Both the position numbers and the translations under genes were made by a program. Shown in pieces: positions 25,828 through 34,978 of a DNA stretch of 64,000 nt. This stretch comes from Anaerocolumna sp. (GTDB taxonomy: Bacteria > Bacillota > Clostridia > Lachnospirales > Lachnospiraceae). The notes beneath the pieces were generated by a model that saw nothing but the letters and a program-made list of their open reading frames with translations, ran no database searches and was not told the DNA's origin. The stretch lies in contig JARBTX010000011.1 in the NCBI GenBank assembly GCA_029239975.1, forward strand, positions 1-64,000, given 5' to 3'. Each line of letters opens with the position of its first letter. Within the stretch, counting starts at the first letter, position 1.

Positions 25828-26706
25828 TTATATTTGATTGCTAAGTTCTAATATTGCTAATTGGATACATCCCATAATACCTTGATTATCTTGTAATGCA
25901 GCTGGAACAATATAGTTATCCATATTCTCTAATTGTTCTGTATTTACATATCCATTCAGTAATTCCGTTACCTTTTTACGTATGATAGGAAAGAGTTGTT
26001 CTTGATGCATAACCCCTCCACCAAGAACGATTCGATGTGGTGATATTGTTAATATATAAGCAACTATTGCTTGTGCAATATAATACGCCTCTATTTCCCA
26101 TGCCTTTACGTTCTCTGTAAGCAAGTTCGCTTTTTTCCCCCATCTCTTTTCAATAGATGGACCTGATGCTAAACTCTCAAAGCAATTAGAATGATAAGGA
26201 CAAACTCCATTAAAATCATCTTCAGGATGTTTACTTAAAAGAATGTGCCCAGCTTCTGGATGTAGCATGCCATTAAGTAAACCACCATTTTGATAGATTC
26301 CAACCCCGATACCTGTACCGATGGTAATATAAATACTTGATTCAAGCCCTTTTGTACTTCCCCAGGTTGCTTCTCCAAGTGCAGAACCATTTACATCGGT
26401 ATTAAAGCCTACCGGTATATTTAAAGCACGTTTTATCGTTCCAAGCAGATCATAATTTGCCCAGGAAAGTTTTGGTGTTGAAGTTATATACCCATAGGTT
26501 TCAGAATTTCTATTTAAATCGATAGGACCAAAAGAACCAATACCAAGTGCTTTGATATCTTTTTCTTTAAAATAATCTATAATAATAGGAATCGTACTAT
26601 CTGGAGTTTCAGTTGGTATAGATTTTTGCTCTAAAATTTCTCCATTTTCATTTCCTATTGCTAGCACCATTTTTGTACCACCAGCTTCTAGCGCACCAAA
26701 TAACAT
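25828..26706 (-). CDS. ROK-family sugar kinase (fructokinase-like), copy 2
   Basis: 292 aa, about 80% identical by eye to the kinase at 5193-6068 and with the same GALEAGGTKMV phosphate loop, TDVNGSALGEATWG block and CPYHSNCFE zinc region. AGGAGG lies eight bases before the ATG. Here it is last in a minus-strand run after the SASA-type esterase gene (11-bp gap), whereas copy 1 stands alone. The different context suggests a shared substrate but separate induction. Confidence 0.88.
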   Translation of the reverse strand: MLFGALEAGGTKMVLAIGNENGEILEQKSIPTETPDSTIPIIIDYFKEKDIKALGIGSFGPIDLNRNSETYGYITSTPKLSWANYDLLGTIKRALNIPVGFNTDVNGSALGEATWGSTKGLESSIYITIGTGIGVGIYQNGGLLNGMLHPEAGHILLSKHPEDDFNGVCPYHSNCFESLASGPSIEKRWGKKANLLTENVKAWEIEAYYIAQAIVAYILTISPHRIVLGGGVMHQEQLFPIIRKKVTELLNGYVNTEQLENMDNYIVPAALQDNQGIMGCIQLAILELSNQI

Positions 26707-26717
26707 AGCATAACCTC

Positions 26718-27707
26718 CTAACTTTTATTGATAATCTCAAATAAACACTCCGACCATAGTTTACCGTGGCTTATCAAACCTTCATAGGTAAAATGTGCAC
26801 TATTTTGTATTCTATTGGAATCCTGTAATAGATCACTATTCGGTCCAGGTAATATATCTATACCATTGCAGACACTTTTTTGGGCACTACGAATCATTTC
26901 TTCCTTCATTCTATCCGCTTTTGGATGATAGGCTGCTTGAGCAACAACCCAAGTAATATTAAATCCTGCATCAACTCTAGAGCGTTTAATAAGATCTAAT
27001 AACATTTCTTTATATGCAGAAAAATCCGTCATCAATATAGAATCTGTTTCCCCCTGATGCCATAGTACAGCTCTCGAACCGTACATTCTAGCATTTATAA
27101 GTGCATTTTTTAATCTTTCGTATTTTACTGTATTTTCTTTAAATTCATGAAGTGCTGCACCACCCCAACCAGATGCCATAAATCCAATTGGCATATGTAT
27201 GCGTTCTGACAATTCATCTCCTACAGTCGGCCATATGGAACCACCGTCACCCATATCAACCTTAGGTCCTGGTTCACAAGGTTGTGGATCTTGGCATGGT
27301 AACCAATTTCTATTGATTGGATCGTAGGAAACAGTGTTATTATATTTCGTTGTAGTTAACGTATATCCAAAATTTAATGAATTTGATTGTCCACAGGTTA
27401 TGAATACTTCGCCTACTCCAACCTTAGGGATGATACAACTTTCTACTATATTATTTTCTTTATCTAAGGCTTCTACATGAAATTCATACCAGTTTCCTGC
27501 AGGCAATGAAATAGTACCAACTGCTGTATTATAGGATAACTCTAAATTAATCCAATCTGATACATAATCACTTCGTACTGCTTTTATTCGGATACTAGAT
27601 ACCGGTATAGTATATAGTATTTTAACAGGTATAGTTCCTATATTCTCACTATTTCTTTGATAAACTGCTCTTATTAGCGGTTGTACCACGTATATGCAAC
27701 CTTCCAT
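26718..27707 (-). CDS. SASA/CE6-like carbohydrate acetylesterase
   Basis: 329 aa. GVGEVFITCGQSNSLNFG provides the catalytic Ser in GQSNS, and VLWHQGETDS the second SGNH-type block, as in sialate-O-acetylesterase (SASA) and CE6 xylan esterases. An N-terminal beta-rich domain (~1-95) precedes it. There is no signal peptide, so the substrate would be an imported acetylated oligosaccharide. AGGAGG lies 12 bases before the ATG. Adjacent ROK kinase and aldose-epimerase genes support a sugar-catabolic role. Which acetyl sugar is unknown. Confidence 0.75.
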   Translation of the reverse strand: MEGCIYVVQPLIRAVYQRNSENIGTIPVKILYTIPVSSIRIKAVRSDYVSDWINLELSYNTAVGTISLPAGNWYEFHVEALDKENNIVESCIIPKVGVGEVFITCGQSNSLNFGYTLTTTKYNNTVSYDPINRNWLPCQDPQPCEPGPKVDMGDGGSIWPTVGDELSERIHMPIGFMASGWGGAALHEFKENTVKYERLKNALINARMYGSRAVLWHQGETDSILMTDFSAYKEMLLDLIKRSRVDAGFNITWVVAQAAYHPKADRMKEEMIRSAQKSVCNGIDILPGPNSDLLQDSNRIQNSAHFTYEGLISHGKLWSECLFEIINKS

Positions 27708-27807
27708 ATTATTATTTAACCTCCTAACCTAACGAATTATAAGTTTAGCAATTGTAAAAATATTTTCGGCTATATTATGTTTATTTGATTTTTCCATTTT
27801 AGTTACT

Positions 27808-28692
27808 CTAAGGAGCTATTAATTCTAAAGAATATGTTAATGATTTATCTTTCTTTGGCTCCACCGCAATAGCATATGGTTTTTTACTTAATTCACATTT
27901 ATCATCTTCCATAGCAGGCAAACCATGCCACGGCTCTAAGCATATATATGGAGCTTTTTTTTGACCGAAAGTCCAAAGTGCCAATACTGGAAAATCATCA
28001 AAGGAAAATAAAATTCCTTTTTTACTTTTTTTATTTACAAGTTTAAGTTCATGACTATTTATTTTATCAATAATGATTGGACCTTTTTCAAAAAGAGTAT
28101 GTGATAAATTCAGTATATTCTCATTACGAAAGAAAGGTATGGCACTTTCTTTTTTAATTGGGCTATCATCATGTGGAAAATAACAATCATTACTTAATTT
28201 ATTATTAAATTCAATCTGATAATTATCAAAAGATTCATCTGGATTAATTGGACATCTCACACCCACATGTCCCCCAATATTAAAATACATGGTTTCATTA
28301 TCATTATTTAGTATACGATAAGTGGTTGTAAACCCTTTCTCAGTTAACGTATGAGTAACAAAAAATGAAAACTGGTAAGGATAAAACTCTTTCGTATTCT
28401 CACTTGATTTTAATAAAAGTGTAACTTCATTTTCTGTAGATTCTATAATTTCAAATTCGCTGTTTCGTGCAAACCCATGTTTATTTAAGGAAAATTCTCT
28501 TTCTTTTATTAAAACAAAACCATCCTTTAAGGTACCAATAATAGGGAAAAGGTGTGGTGATCTACCAGTCCAAAAAGCTTCATCACCTTCCCAAAGGTAT
28601 TTCGTTCCTTCTTTATCCATGAAAGATATTAGTTCACCACCAAATGTATCTACAACTCCTGTAATATCACCATTCTTTAATTCTATTAGCAT
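27808..28692 (-). CDS. Aldose 1-epimerase-like protein (LacX family)
   Basis: 294 aa. It has the galactose-mutarotase beta-sandwich fold with candidate catalytic residues in KHGFARNSEF, NIGGHVGV and CLEPWHGLPA. The length and WEGDEAFWTGRSPHLFPIIG block fit LacX-type rather than GalM enzymes. It interconverts sugar anomers in the cytoplasm. Its start overlaps the end of the metalloprotease-like gene by 7 bp, so the pair is probably translationally coupled. Confidence 0.85.
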   Translation of the reverse strand: MLIELKNGDITGVVDTFGGELISFMDKEGTKYLWEGDEAFWTGRSPHLFPIIGTLKDGFVLIKEREFSLNKHGFARNSEFEIIESTENEVTLLLKSSENTKEFYPYQFSFFVTHTLTEKGFTTTYRILNNDNETMYFNIGGHVGVRCPINPDESFDNYQIEFNNKLSNDCYFPHDDSPIKKESAIPFFRNENILNLSHTLFEKGPIIIDKINSHELKLVNKKSKKGILFSFDDFPVLALWTFGQKKAPYICLEPWHGLPAMEDDKCELSKKPYAIAVEPKKDKSLTYSLELIAP

Positions 28693-29333
28693 ATTTCACT
28701 CCAGGTTCCCAATAATTTTTCACTATTCCTAATCATTTCTAAAAAGTTCGTTTCTTTCATTTGCCCTGTGTGCATTAGATAAAAGTAATCGTATATATTA
28801 GGAAGTTCATTTAGTTGAAGCATTTCTTTCGCAAACTTATGAGCGGCAATTTCACTACAACGCTGTATATGTGATTTTTTCGTTAATAAAGGTAGTTTTA
28901 AACGTACTATTTCATCAAGTCTATCTGATACAAAGGAATGATTAATATACTCTGTATAGTGAAAGAATTCATGTGCTAGATGGATATTAAGTGCTTCTTC
29001 ATAAGAAATAGCTTTTCGCCCTTTATAACTACTATTTAAACTTAATTCTTTTAGAGACCCTTCATATATCCATATCTTAACACCCGACTTATCCATCTCT
29101 GTCTGAGCTCGAAAGGATACACCATAATTTTTTTTACTTTCTTTTACGTATTCAATCGTAATTTGATGTTCCTTACAAAGTTCAAATATATTCTTTCCCT
29201 GATATAATTTTGCTGTCTCTTTGCCAGCATCCAAGGATGCACTTATATAATAATTTATTTTTTCTTTTGGTATCTTATGGTATAACAAATCATTGGATAA
29301 CTCCCATAGACCCAATATTTCATCTCTTATCAT
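28686..29333 (-). CDS. ImmA/IrrE-like zinc metallopeptidase, no DNA-binding partner
   Basis: 215 aa. LAHEFFHYTEY gives an HExxH zinc site (His121, Glu122, His125), and the downstream SEIAAHKFAKEML helix supplies Glu161 as a probable third ligand, the pattern of ImmA/IrrE peptidases. There is no signal peptide or HTH. In mobile elements such proteins cleave repressors; here it is fused by overlap to a LacX epimerase gene instead, with no HTH gene beside it. AGGAGG precedes the ATG. Function unknown. Confidence 0.6.
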   Translation of the reverse strand: MIRDEILGLWELSNDLLYHKIPKEKINYYISASLDAGKETAKLYQGKNIFELCKEHQITIEYVKESKKNYGVSFRAQTEMDKSGVKIWIYEGSLKELSLNSSYKGRKAISYEEALNIHLAHEFFHYTEYINHSFVSDRLDEIVRLKLPLLTKKSHIQRCSEIAAHKFAKEMLQLNELPNIYDYFYLMHTGQMKETNFLEMIRNSEKLLGTWSEIC

Positions 29334-29422
29334 GGCATCCTCCTGCTGACTTCGTCTGTCAAAATCTATTTATTATTGGCTTTATTTCCACTTATAAATC
29401 CACTTAAAATCAAATAAACTAC

Positions 29423-31558
29423 TTATTTATAAGCTACTGCTATAATTTCTTCTTCATCTTTAAGGCTTTCTGTTTCCACATCTAGAATTGAATATAACTG
29501 CTCTGCAGTCTGCATTCCAGTTAAATCAAGCATTTTTTCTCTATAGAATATAAATACTTTTGGTATGGTAGCATTAGCATCAGAATAGATGGTATGTTCA
29601 TCCAAAAAGCTCTTAAAGGAAGTCGTGCGAGCACCTTTTGTAAACTTTATGCTAAATGCTTTTTCTTTTTTCAGTCTTACCACACCTTCTCTATCTATTA
29701 CACAAAGACTTGATTTTTTGGATTTAAATATACCTAAAATTTTCTTAGTGGATACTGCCTGAAATACATTCCAACGGCCAGTAGCATTAAGAAATTTTGT
29801 TTCAGTCTTTTCTGCTCCTAGGGCTTCTGCAGAAATTTCCTGTAACTTTTCTTTTGATAAAGCTTCTGTATTTAAATCCTTTTGTCGTAATTCAGTCGCT
29901 CCAGTGGCTATGGCTCTTAAGATATTCTTTTGAGAGTCAATTTCTATGGATACGTCAACCGTATCTTCTTTTGCTCCTGACTGCACTATTTTTTCTATAA
30001 TATCTAATCTTATTTTTTTAATATCTTCATCGGTTGGGTTAACAATGGTTCTCTCCATTTGTTCACGTACCATAGCAAGTGCTACACCAATGGTTGAAAT
30101 ATATGGAGCATTTTTAGCAAGCTTCCATTTCACTCCCATGCTTTCTGCTAAGGAATTTACAATAACTGCACCACTACCGCCACCACCAATTAAGGTGATA
30201 AATTTACGATCTAATTCATACTCAGAAATTAACTCATTTACAACCACTTCTAATTTCTTAAGTGCAAGGTCCATTACCTGCTTTGCTGCTTCTTTTGCAG
30301 TGATTCCTAAATAATCACCAAGTATCTGCCAAGCTTTTGTCGTTACAGTTAGATTACCTTTTGCATAATCACCCTCTGGAATATACCCTAAAAGATTGGC
30401 CGCTCCAGCTAACGTATAAGAATACTCTTTACCATCTGTGGCCGTTAATAATACATATTCTTTTGGGTCATCACTTCTTGGACTTACAAATCGAACGTCA
30501 CCACCAGTAATTGCTTCATCCTTTTGGAAACATTCATATTCCACTCCAGCAATATGTGCACTTCTAGGTCCAATATCAATAATTTGTTTATCTTTAATAC
30601 GGATCATACTACCACCAGCAACACCTAGAGTTCTTACATCTAAAGACTGGAGATACGTTTTGTGACCACCAACTTGTGCATATTTAATCATTACTTTTCC
30701 GTTTTTGATTACGGAAATATCAACACTAGTTCCACCTACTTCAAAGAAAATTCCATCTGAAACCTTCTCATACATTAAAGCACCCGCTACTCCTGCTGCC
30801 AAACCGGATAACATAGTTAGTATTGGTCTTTTTCTAACTTCATTGATACTCATAACGCCACCGTCACAGCGCATAATCATCAGATTGGATTTTATCTTCA
30901 TATCTAAAACCGCTTGTTCTGTCATATTGGCAGTTTCCATCATCTTAGGAATCAAGCTTGCATTTACTACTGCAGTTCTAGTTCTCATCTTTAAGCCATA
31001 AAGCTGAGAAATTTCATGTCCACCGGTATAATAAAGTTTTTTCTTATCCGCTAGATTCATAACCTTTAATTCATCTTCAGGATTATCAACACTGTACGCA
31101 CCAGATGCAACAATTACATCAGACTTTTGATTCAATAGATTACCAATTGCATCTTCAATTGTTTGATTGCTTAAATCTTTTGAGTCTAAAAATATATGCT
31201 TTGTATGTAGATATTTACCTGGAGCAAGTTCAATGTCTTCAACGTTAGTTTCATTTTTTGCACTTCTGGCATCTAGCCCTGTTCCCATACCAATTACACC
31301 AACGCTAGCAACATCACCTTCTAATAATGCATTGGTTGCTTGTGTAGTACCATGTGCGATGAAAACAACATCATCTGGTGATATATCATTTTCTTTCATT
31401 AATTCCGATATTATCTTAACAATACCAACAGCAACACCTTCTTTATGTGTTGTAGGTATTTTTCTTTTTGCTATTACTTCGTAGGTTGCGTTATCAATTA
31501 AAACTGCATCGGTAAACGTACCACCTACATCAATTCCGATTCTTACCTTTTTACTCAT
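29423..31558 (-). CDS. Hydantoinase/oxoprolinase family protein (HyuA-like)
   Basis: 711 aa from the ATG at 31558, which has GGAG six bases upstream; a TTG at 31579 is less likely. The N-terminal Hydant_A_N part opens with VRIGIDVGGTFTDAV, then the ASKHA ATPase core (FIAHGTTQATNALLEGD, FFEVGGTSVDISV, ITLIGGGGSGAVI). Relatives hydrolyse hydantoins or 5-oxoproline with ATP, or carboxylate ketones. No HyuB partner is present. It is last in line after the transporter and FAD oxidoreductase, though a strong terminator separates it from the transporter, so it may have its own promoter. Confidence 0.85.
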   Translation of the reverse strand: MSKKVRIGIDVGGTFTDAVLIDNATYEVIAKRKIPTTHKEGVAVGIVKIISELMKENDISPDDVVFIAHGTTQATNALLEGDVASVGVIGMGTGLDARSAKNETNVEDIELAPGKYLHTKHIFLDSKDLSNQTIEDAIGNLLNQKSDVIVASGAYSVDNPEDELKVMNLADKKKLYYTGGHEISQLYGLKMRTRTAVVNASLIPKMMETANMTEQAVLDMKIKSNLMIMRCDGGVMSINEVRKRPILTMLSGLAAGVAGALMYEKVSDGIFFEVGGTSVDISVIKNGKVMIKYAQVGGHKTYLQSLDVRTLGVAGGSMIRIKDKQIIDIGPRSAHIAGVEYECFQKDEAITGGDVRFVSPRSDDPKEYVLLTATDGKEYSYTLAGAANLLGYIPEGDYAKGNLTVTTKAWQILGDYLGITAKEAAKQVMDLALKKLEVVVNELISEYELDRKFITLIGGGGSGAVIVNSLAESMGVKWKLAKNAPYISTIGVALAMVREQMERTIVNPTDEDIKKIRLDIIEKIVQSGAKEDTVDVSIEIDSQKNILRAIATGATELRQKDLNTEALSKEKLQEISAEALGAEKTETKFLNATGRWNVFQAVSTKKILGIFKSKKSSLCVIDREGVVRLKKEKAFSIKFTKGARTTSFKSFLDEHTIYSDANATIPKVFIFYREKMLDLTGMQTAEQLYSILDVETESLKDEEEIIAVAYK

Positions 31559-31834
31559 CTTTTTCTCCGTTCTGTGCAAACATTGTGAATACCAGTGTTA
31601 GAATATTATTTGCAACGTGAACTAAATCACTTTTTAAAATTCTGATTTCTCACCATAATCTCCACTTAAATTTTTATATAAAACATATATTTATGTTGGT
31701 TTCCAAATTATTTTTACATTGTTACTAATTTTAACTTTACTTCTATTTATTTTGTTTAACAAGTACTACTCTTTCTATATATAAAATAGGGGAACTATGT
31801 TTCACATAGCTATTATAAAGTATAAAAAGTAAAA
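31559..31834. other. AT-rich gap upstream of the hydantoinase gene
   Basis: No coding region seen. The minus strand has a possible TTGTTA-N17-TAAAGT promoter; nothing definite. It borders the transporter terminator at 31835-31900. Confidence 0.4.
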
Positions 31835-31900
31835 GCCGTGGGTTGTTACAAAATAGCATGAATTTATTTCGATTATACTATTTAGTAACAACCCCACAGC
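31835..31900 (-). terminator. Terminator of the oxidoreductase/transporter operon
   Basis: GCCGTGGGTTGTTAC (31835-31849) pairs with GTAACAACCCCACAGC (31885-31900) with one bulge or mismatch, and inner pairs extend it. TTTTACTTTTT follows on the minus strand. Confidence 0.8.
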
Positions 31901-31905
31901 ATTTT

Positions 31906-33183
31906 CTATAATGATATCATGAAACTTGCAACGACTAATCCAACTAACGTAGAAGCCATAATCCAGATAATTGTTTTTTTCGTAAATTCATTTACATCTG
32001 TTTTTGTAAAATCTGCTACCCAAACATTATGTGAGTTAGTAGGGTCACATACTGCCTGTACATTAGAATCAAGTCTTAAAGCTACCATTGCAGCAATTGG
32101 ATTCATTCCACTTGCAGCAAGAAGTGCTACGATACCACTTCCAAGACCCCATACATTAAGTGGTCCACGGTAAATTGCAAGTGGTGATAATAAACCAAAG
32201 ATTAAAATAAACATAATACTGCTATTTGGTATAATAGCTGTAATAAGTGGTGCAAGAACTTCTGCTACTTGTGGAGCCATAACTGCTTTTAAAACCATAC
32301 CAATACCAATCATAAGTGCAGCTGCACCAGCTGTTTCTTGAATACCTTCAACAAAAGAACTTGATATTACTTGTACTGCATTTTTTGGTGTAGATAAAAT
32401 TAAAGTTACTATAATACCAATTAAGATGGATGAAACTAAAGGTAATTTCCAAGCAAATACTAATACCACTGGAATAATTGGACTGATTAATGCAATAGAA
32501 CGAACGCTTTTTTCACCTGATAAATCATTTGATGTTGGCATTGCCCATGCTTTTCTAGTTTTTCCATTAAATTTAGTTAAGAAAACAATCATAACTAGTG
32601 CAACTACTATTAATGGTAAACCACATAATAAAGAATAAGATGTTACCGTATCTTGTGGTAATCCTAATACGTCAATGTATACTGCTAAAGTACTAACACT
32701 GAACGTAACACCGATACCATTTGATAGAAGTAAAACAGTTCCAGCTAATAATGGACTTAAACCTGCACTAATCATAATAGGAATAATAATTGTACCAACT
32801 AAGATGATCATACCAAGTCCATTGGAAGCAGCAAAGATAATAGAGCAAACTACTAAAAATGCTATAGCGATTGGCAATGGTTTATCTCCTGCCATTTCAG
32901 CAGCTTTACGGATAATAGTGCGAGTTACTCCAACTTTAGAAAGCACCTTTCCAAAAAAACCACCGAAGAATAGTCCAGCAATTGCCGTACTCATTCTCAT
33001 TGCACCAGCTTCAATTACATCTGCTGTAATGCTAAATTCCCCACCTTTAAAAGGTATTCCAGCAATTAATGCAATTCCTACTGCCATGATAGGCAGTGCC
33101 AGAATCGTTGGTAATTTGCGGGTCATCATAAGAACAACCATGATTGCAAACAAACCAAGAATCCCAATAATTTGTAAAGTCAT
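31906..33183 (-). CDS. Ion-transporter-superfamily permease (GntP/citrate type)
   Basis: 425 aa with 11-12 membrane segments. Segments such as IMVVLMMTRKLPTILALPIM and FAASNGLGMIILVGTIIIP, plus the C-terminal DSNVQAVCDPTNSHNVWVAD block, fit organic-acid permeases of the GntP/DctM-like ion transporter group. Substrate unknown; context suggests the compound processed by the flanking FAD oxidoreductase and hydantoinase-like ATPase. AAAGGAGG precedes the ATG. Cotranscribed with the FAD oxidoreductase. Confidence 0.75.
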   Translation of the reverse strand: MTLQIIGILGLFAIMVVLMMTRKLPTILALPIMAVGIALIAGIPFKGGEFSITADVIEAGAMRMSTAIAGLFFGGFFGKVLSKVGVTRTIIRKAAEMAGDKPLPIAIAFLVVCSIIFAASNGLGMIILVGTIIIPIMISAGLSPLLAGTVLLLSNGIGVTFSVSTLAVYIDVLGLPQDTVTSYSLLCGLPLIVVALVMIVFLTKFNGKTRKAWAMPTSNDLSGEKSVRSIALISPIIPVVLVFAWKLPLVSSILIGIIVTLILSTPKNAVQVISSSFVEGIQETAGAAALMIGIGMVLKAVMAPQVAEVLAPLITAIIPNSSIMFILIFGLLSPLAIYRGPLNVWGLGSGIVALLAASGMNPIAAMVALRLDSNVQAVCDPTNSHNVWVADFTKTDVNEFTKKTIIWIMASTLVGLVVASFMISL

Positions 33184-33307
33184 AACAAAATCCTCCTTTT
33201 ATATAGTTACGGTCTGGCATTTATTTGCCTACAACCAATGACTTTCCTATCGTAAATGAATATAAATAAAAATTAATTTACTTCAATTACTCTTATTACT
33301 CCAAGTT

Positions 33308-34678
33308 TTAAAGATCCAAGTAAGCCCCTTGTTTCATTAATTCTTTTTGTAATTCTTTTACGTTTACACGATTTGTATTATCATCTGCTTTTGATGCTAA
33401 TGCTGCTGCAATTCCACTTGCATGCCCTAATGCTCCTGCTGTAGGTGTTGTTCTTATTGCCGCTTGTGCCTCGAATGTTGCGGAAACACATCTTCCTGTA
33501 ACTAGCAAGTTCTTAATTTTATCCGTAACCAAAACTTCATAAGGAATACTATAATAAGTACCTGGCGTGGATACAAAAGAGCTTTCTGTTCCTTCTCCTT
33601 TTGGATTGTGAATATCAATTGGATAGGCAGAGTGTGCTATAACTGTTTCAAATTCTTTACGATCCATTACATCCCTAGCTGTTAAGGTATAATTACCTTT
33701 TAACTGCCTAGAGCCTCTTACTCCAATGGATGGTCCAGTGAATTCAAGCGCTGCATTATGAAACCCAGGTATTCTTTTTCTAAGGAATTTATCCAATTGC
33801 TCGCATTGTTTTCTTCCTACCTGTTCTGCCAAAGAAAGACTTACTGCATCGGTTCCATCATGGCCAATTATTCTTGTCGTATTAACTATAAATTCTCCTG
33901 GTGTATTGGTTTCAAAGCATAATACTTCTTCTCTTTGAATATCTAATTCGCCCAAATCTCTTGCTTCTTTAAATTCTTTTGTAAAACCCGCAAAGGAAAG
34001 TCTTTCTGTTTGATACATTAAATCTATGTTCTTTATCATTCTTGGAAATTCTTCTTTTTTTTCCTCTATGTGCTTTCTTAATTCATCTGCATCCACATTG
34101 CAATATTTCATATTCATGGTCATTGGCTGCATGGCTCCATCGCTTTCTCTTCCCTTTGTCATATGGGCACCAGCAAATGTAGCTACGTCTCCATCCCCTG
34201 TAGCATCAACAAAAACTTTACCTTTGATATCATGTAATCCATCTTTATTACATACTGTTAACGCCACGATGGTTTCATCTTCGGTTTTTACATCTCCAAT
34301 GAAAGTATGAAATAAAACTTCACAACCGGCTTCTTTTAACATATCATCCAAAACGACTTTTAAGCCTTCTGAATGAAAAGGAGTTAAATAGTTAATGTAT
34401 TGTGTCGTATCTTTGATATGTCCTGGGCAATATCCCCTTAACATCATTTGCTCCACAATTTCTTCCATTATACCTTTAATAACCTGCTTTTCTCCTGCAT
34501 GAAAGGTCATCATCGGACCTACACCACAACTTGTCAATGTTCCGCCTAGGTATCCACTTTGCTCAATCACTAATGTATTCGCTTTATTTCTTGCTGCCGC
34601 TATACCTGCAACAGCACCTGATACACCACCACCGGCTATTACTACATCATACAGATTGTTATATATACCTGTTCCCAT
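33308..34678 (-). CDS. FAD-dependent oxidoreductase (FAD_oxidored family)
   Basis: 456 aa. The N-terminal Rossmann loop VVIAGGGVSGAVAGIAAARN binds FAD, followed by GGTLTSCGVGPMMTF, the VFVDATGDGDVATFAGA motif and a C-terminal LVTGRCVSATFEAQAAIRTT block. These are typical of the anaerobic FAD-dependent oxidoreductases near carboxylate or hydantoin catabolism genes. It is cytosolic. AGGAGG precedes the ATG. First gene of the operon driven by the promoter at 34823-34851, with RpiR-type operators in the leader. Confidence 0.82.
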   Translation of the reverse strand: MGTGIYNNLYDVVIAGGGVSGAVAGIAAARNKANTLVIEQSGYLGGTLTSCGVGPMMTFHAGEKQVIKGIMEEIVEQMMLRGYCPGHIKDTTQYINYLTPFHSEGLKVVLDDMLKEAGCEVLFHTFIGDVKTEDETIVALTVCNKDGLHDIKGKVFVDATGDGDVATFAGAHMTKGRESDGAMQPMTMNMKYCNVDADELRKHIEEKKEEFPRMIKNIDLMYQTERLSFAGFTKEFKEARDLGELDIQREEVLCFETNTPGEFIVNTTRIIGHDGTDAVSLSLAEQVGRKQCEQLDKFLRKRIPGFHNAALEFTGPSIGVRGSRQLKGNYTLTARDVMDRKEFETVIAHSAYPIDIHNPKGEGTESSFVSTPGTYYSIPYEVLVTDKIKNLLVTGRCVSATFEAQAAIRTTPTAGALGHASGIAAALASKADDNTNRVNVKELQKELMKQGAYLDL

Positions 34679-34721
34679 TGTTACCTCCTAATAATTTGAT
34701 GTCAAAATTCGGTTGTTTTTC

Positions 34722-34765
34722 GAAAATCATTTTCACATTCCATATGTTGTAAGAAAAGTATTTTC
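34722..34765. promoter_or_regulatory. Two RpiR-type operators in the oxidoreductase leader
   Basis: GAAAATCATTTTC (34722-34734) and GAAAAGTATTTTC (34753-34765) are palindromes 31 bp apart, three helical turns. They match the GAAA-N5-TTTC style of RpiR/MurR-family sites. Confidence 0.7.
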
Positions 34766-34822
34766 ATGTTTTTTGTGTAATTCTTATACTTTTTAAAATA
34801 TTACTCTCTGTTTTATGTAATA

Positions 34823-34851
34823 ATGTTATCATCATTTTCATATTCTGTCAA
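34823..34851 (-). promoter_or_regulatory. Promoter of the oxidoreductase/transporter operon
   Basis: TTGACA (34846-34851), 17 bp, TAACAT (34823-34828) on the minus strand. The two operators lie downstream of the start and a third lies upstream. Confidence 0.7.
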
Positions 34852-34890
34852 TATAGTTGACGTATATTTTTATCATTTTTGATTTATTTT

Positions 34891-34903
34891 GAAAATAATT
34901 TTC
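34891..34903. promoter_or_regulatory. Third RpiR-type operator, near the regulator's promoter
   Basis: Perfect palindrome GAAAATAATTTTC, ~17 bp upstream of the -35 of the RpiR gene, so the regulator could control both directions. Confidence 0.7.
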
Positions 34904-34919
34904 ATAATTTAGTTTTCAA

Positions 34920-34948
34920 TTGCTTTCTAAATTGCAATGTAGTATAAT
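34920..34948 (+). promoter_or_regulatory. Promoter of the rpiR-type gene
   Basis: TTGCTT (34920-34925), 17 bp, TATAAT (34943-34948). Because the -10 ends at 34948, the ATG at 34949 cannot be the translation start. Confidence 0.75.
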
Positions 34949-34978
34949 ATGGATATTAAACTACAAGGAGTCTGTTCA

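Noticed and set aside
29946-30314. 122-codon frame antisense to the hydantoinase gene
   Set aside because: Shadow frame, no supporting signals.
32675-33241. 188-codon open frame antisense to the permease gene
   Set aside because: Lies opposite a well-supported membrane protein; long antisense frames are common opposite hydrophobic genes. No start signal or recognised motif.
34949-34978. Upstream ATG of the rpiR gene
   Set aside because: It abuts the -10 box that ends at 34948, so it would not lie in the transcript with a usable ribosome binding site.
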